Shown: positions 63,574 to 64,000 of the stretch, piece by piece | How the letters are laid out: every line of letters starts with the position of its first letter | Numbering within the stretch: the stretch's first letter is position 1 | Position numbers and translations under genes: made by a program | DNA from: an uncultured Clostridium sp. | Lineage (GTDB): Bacteria > Bacillota > Clostridia > TANB77 > CAG-508 | Assembly (NCBI GenBank): GCA_947648215.1 | Contig: CANSMW010000005.1 | Location: forward strand, 49,494 to 113,493 | Length of the DNA: 64,000 bases | Direction of reading: 5' to 3' | Notes under the pieces: generated by a model | The model's input: the letters and a program-made list of their open reading frames with translations, nothing else | What the model was told of the DNA's origin: nothing | Database searches by the model: none

Positions 63574-64000
63574 ATGAATAAAAGAGAAAAAACATATCAA
63601 AACAAGGCAGGTATCACATTGGTGGCACTCGTAATCACCATTATCGTGCTATTAATCTTAGCAGGAATCACCATTAACCTAACCGTAGGACAAAGAGGAA
63701 TTTTAACAAGAGCCCAAGAAGCAGGAAGAAACTACCAAGAAGCAGCGAAAAAAGAAGAGGAAGATTTAGCAAAATTTTTAGGAGAAGCAGATAATATCAT
63801 AGCGGGAATAAATACACCTACTACACCAAGTGGAGATAACTATACAATGGTAGATGGAGTACCAGTACCAAAAGGCTTTGAACATACAGAAGGAACAAAG
63901 GATACAGGCTTTGTAATACGAGACAATAGTGGAACTGAGACGAATGGAAATGAATTTGTATGGGTGCCATGTACCGAAGATGGAGCAGGACGGAAGTATT
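63574..64000 (+). CDS. Type IV pilin-like protein, 3' end beyond the window
   Basis: The only plus-strand gene of the window. It begins MNKREKTYQNKAGITLVALV, then a hydrophobic helix to LILAGITINL: a type III signal peptide with a prepilin cleavage site (A-G|ITLVAL form). A helical part (RAQEAGRNYQEAAKKEEEDLAKFL) and a Gly/Thr-rich part follow, then NEFVWVPCTEDG. AGGAGG is 13 bases before the ATG. At least 142 residues; the end is missing. In gut Clostridia such proteins are pseudopilins or surface proteins. The last visible codons include an in-frame CGG (GCA GGA CGG AAG). Confidence 0.8.
   Translation, partial: MNKREKTYQNKAGITLVALVITIIVLLILAGITINLTVGQRGILTRAQEAGRNYQEAAKKEEEDLAKFLGEADNIIAGINTPTTPSGDNYTMVDGVPVPKGFEHTEGTKDTGFVIRDNSGTETNGNEFVWVPCTEDGAGRKY

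Overview
The window is strongly AT-rich, with tightly packed genes, mostly TAA stops and strong AGGAGG ribosome-binding sites. Its core genes (secA, iscS-type cysteine desulfurase, a T-box-controlled ileS, tig-clpP-clpX, class II fba) are those of a low-GC Bacillota, most likely an uncultured gut Clostridia lineage. Almost everything is on the minus strand, so operons read from right to left.

Region 1 (about 1-46,950) is one integrative and conjugative element (ICE) whose left end lies outside the window. Read in its own direction it runs: tyrosine integrase next to the 3' end of secA, nucleotidyltransferase, DUF3789-like micro-protein, HTH protein, class B sortase, secreted and membrane proteins, a 1,792-residue thioester/Cna-B surface adhesin, DnaG-type primase, PcfB-like protein, VirD4 coupling ATPase, VirB2-like subunit, TrbL/VirB6, PrgI, VirB4, NlpC/P60 peptidoglycan hydrolase, a DNA methylase, a run of large unrecognised proteins including one with an LPD1 metallopeptidase-like domain, MobC and relaxase with a candidate oriT, and an orphan cytosine-C5 methyltransferase. 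Twelve cargo genes follow (43-7255): oxidoreductases, acetyltransferases, and probable nucleotide-cleaning enzymes (HAD, Nudix, deaminase).

The most unusual signal is in the conjugation genes. VirB4, VirD4 (twice) and the VirB2-like protein are each interrupted by one extra base. In all four places the extra base is a C directly before a conserved glycine GGN codon, so the zero frame reads an arginine CGG codon. Skipping that C restores the expected protein. I found no other in-frame CGG in the element. In VirB4 and VirD4 the shift falls at the same D-P-x-G-E motif just after Walker A. This looks like +1 recoding at a rare codon, not random decay. A second pattern is that about fifteen accessory ICE proteins end in short acidic/aromatic tails (EIEI, YDY, DEMFD types), absent from the core machinery and from host genes. 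These may be transfer signals.

Region 2 (46,999-62,816) is host chromosome: secA, a small island of short unrecognised ORFs (one with an in-frame TAG), cysteine desulfurase, an unrecognised protein, ileS with its T-box leader, clpX, clpP, tig, a decayed insertion sequence with ~75-bp inverted repeats, a lipoprotein, fba and a polysaccharide deacetylase.

Region 3 (62,853-64,000) holds a murD 3' fragment, a terminator, a good sigma-A promoter, a large palindrome, and the start of a plus-strand type IV pilin-like gene that runs off the end. No tRNA, rRNA or CRISPR array was seen.
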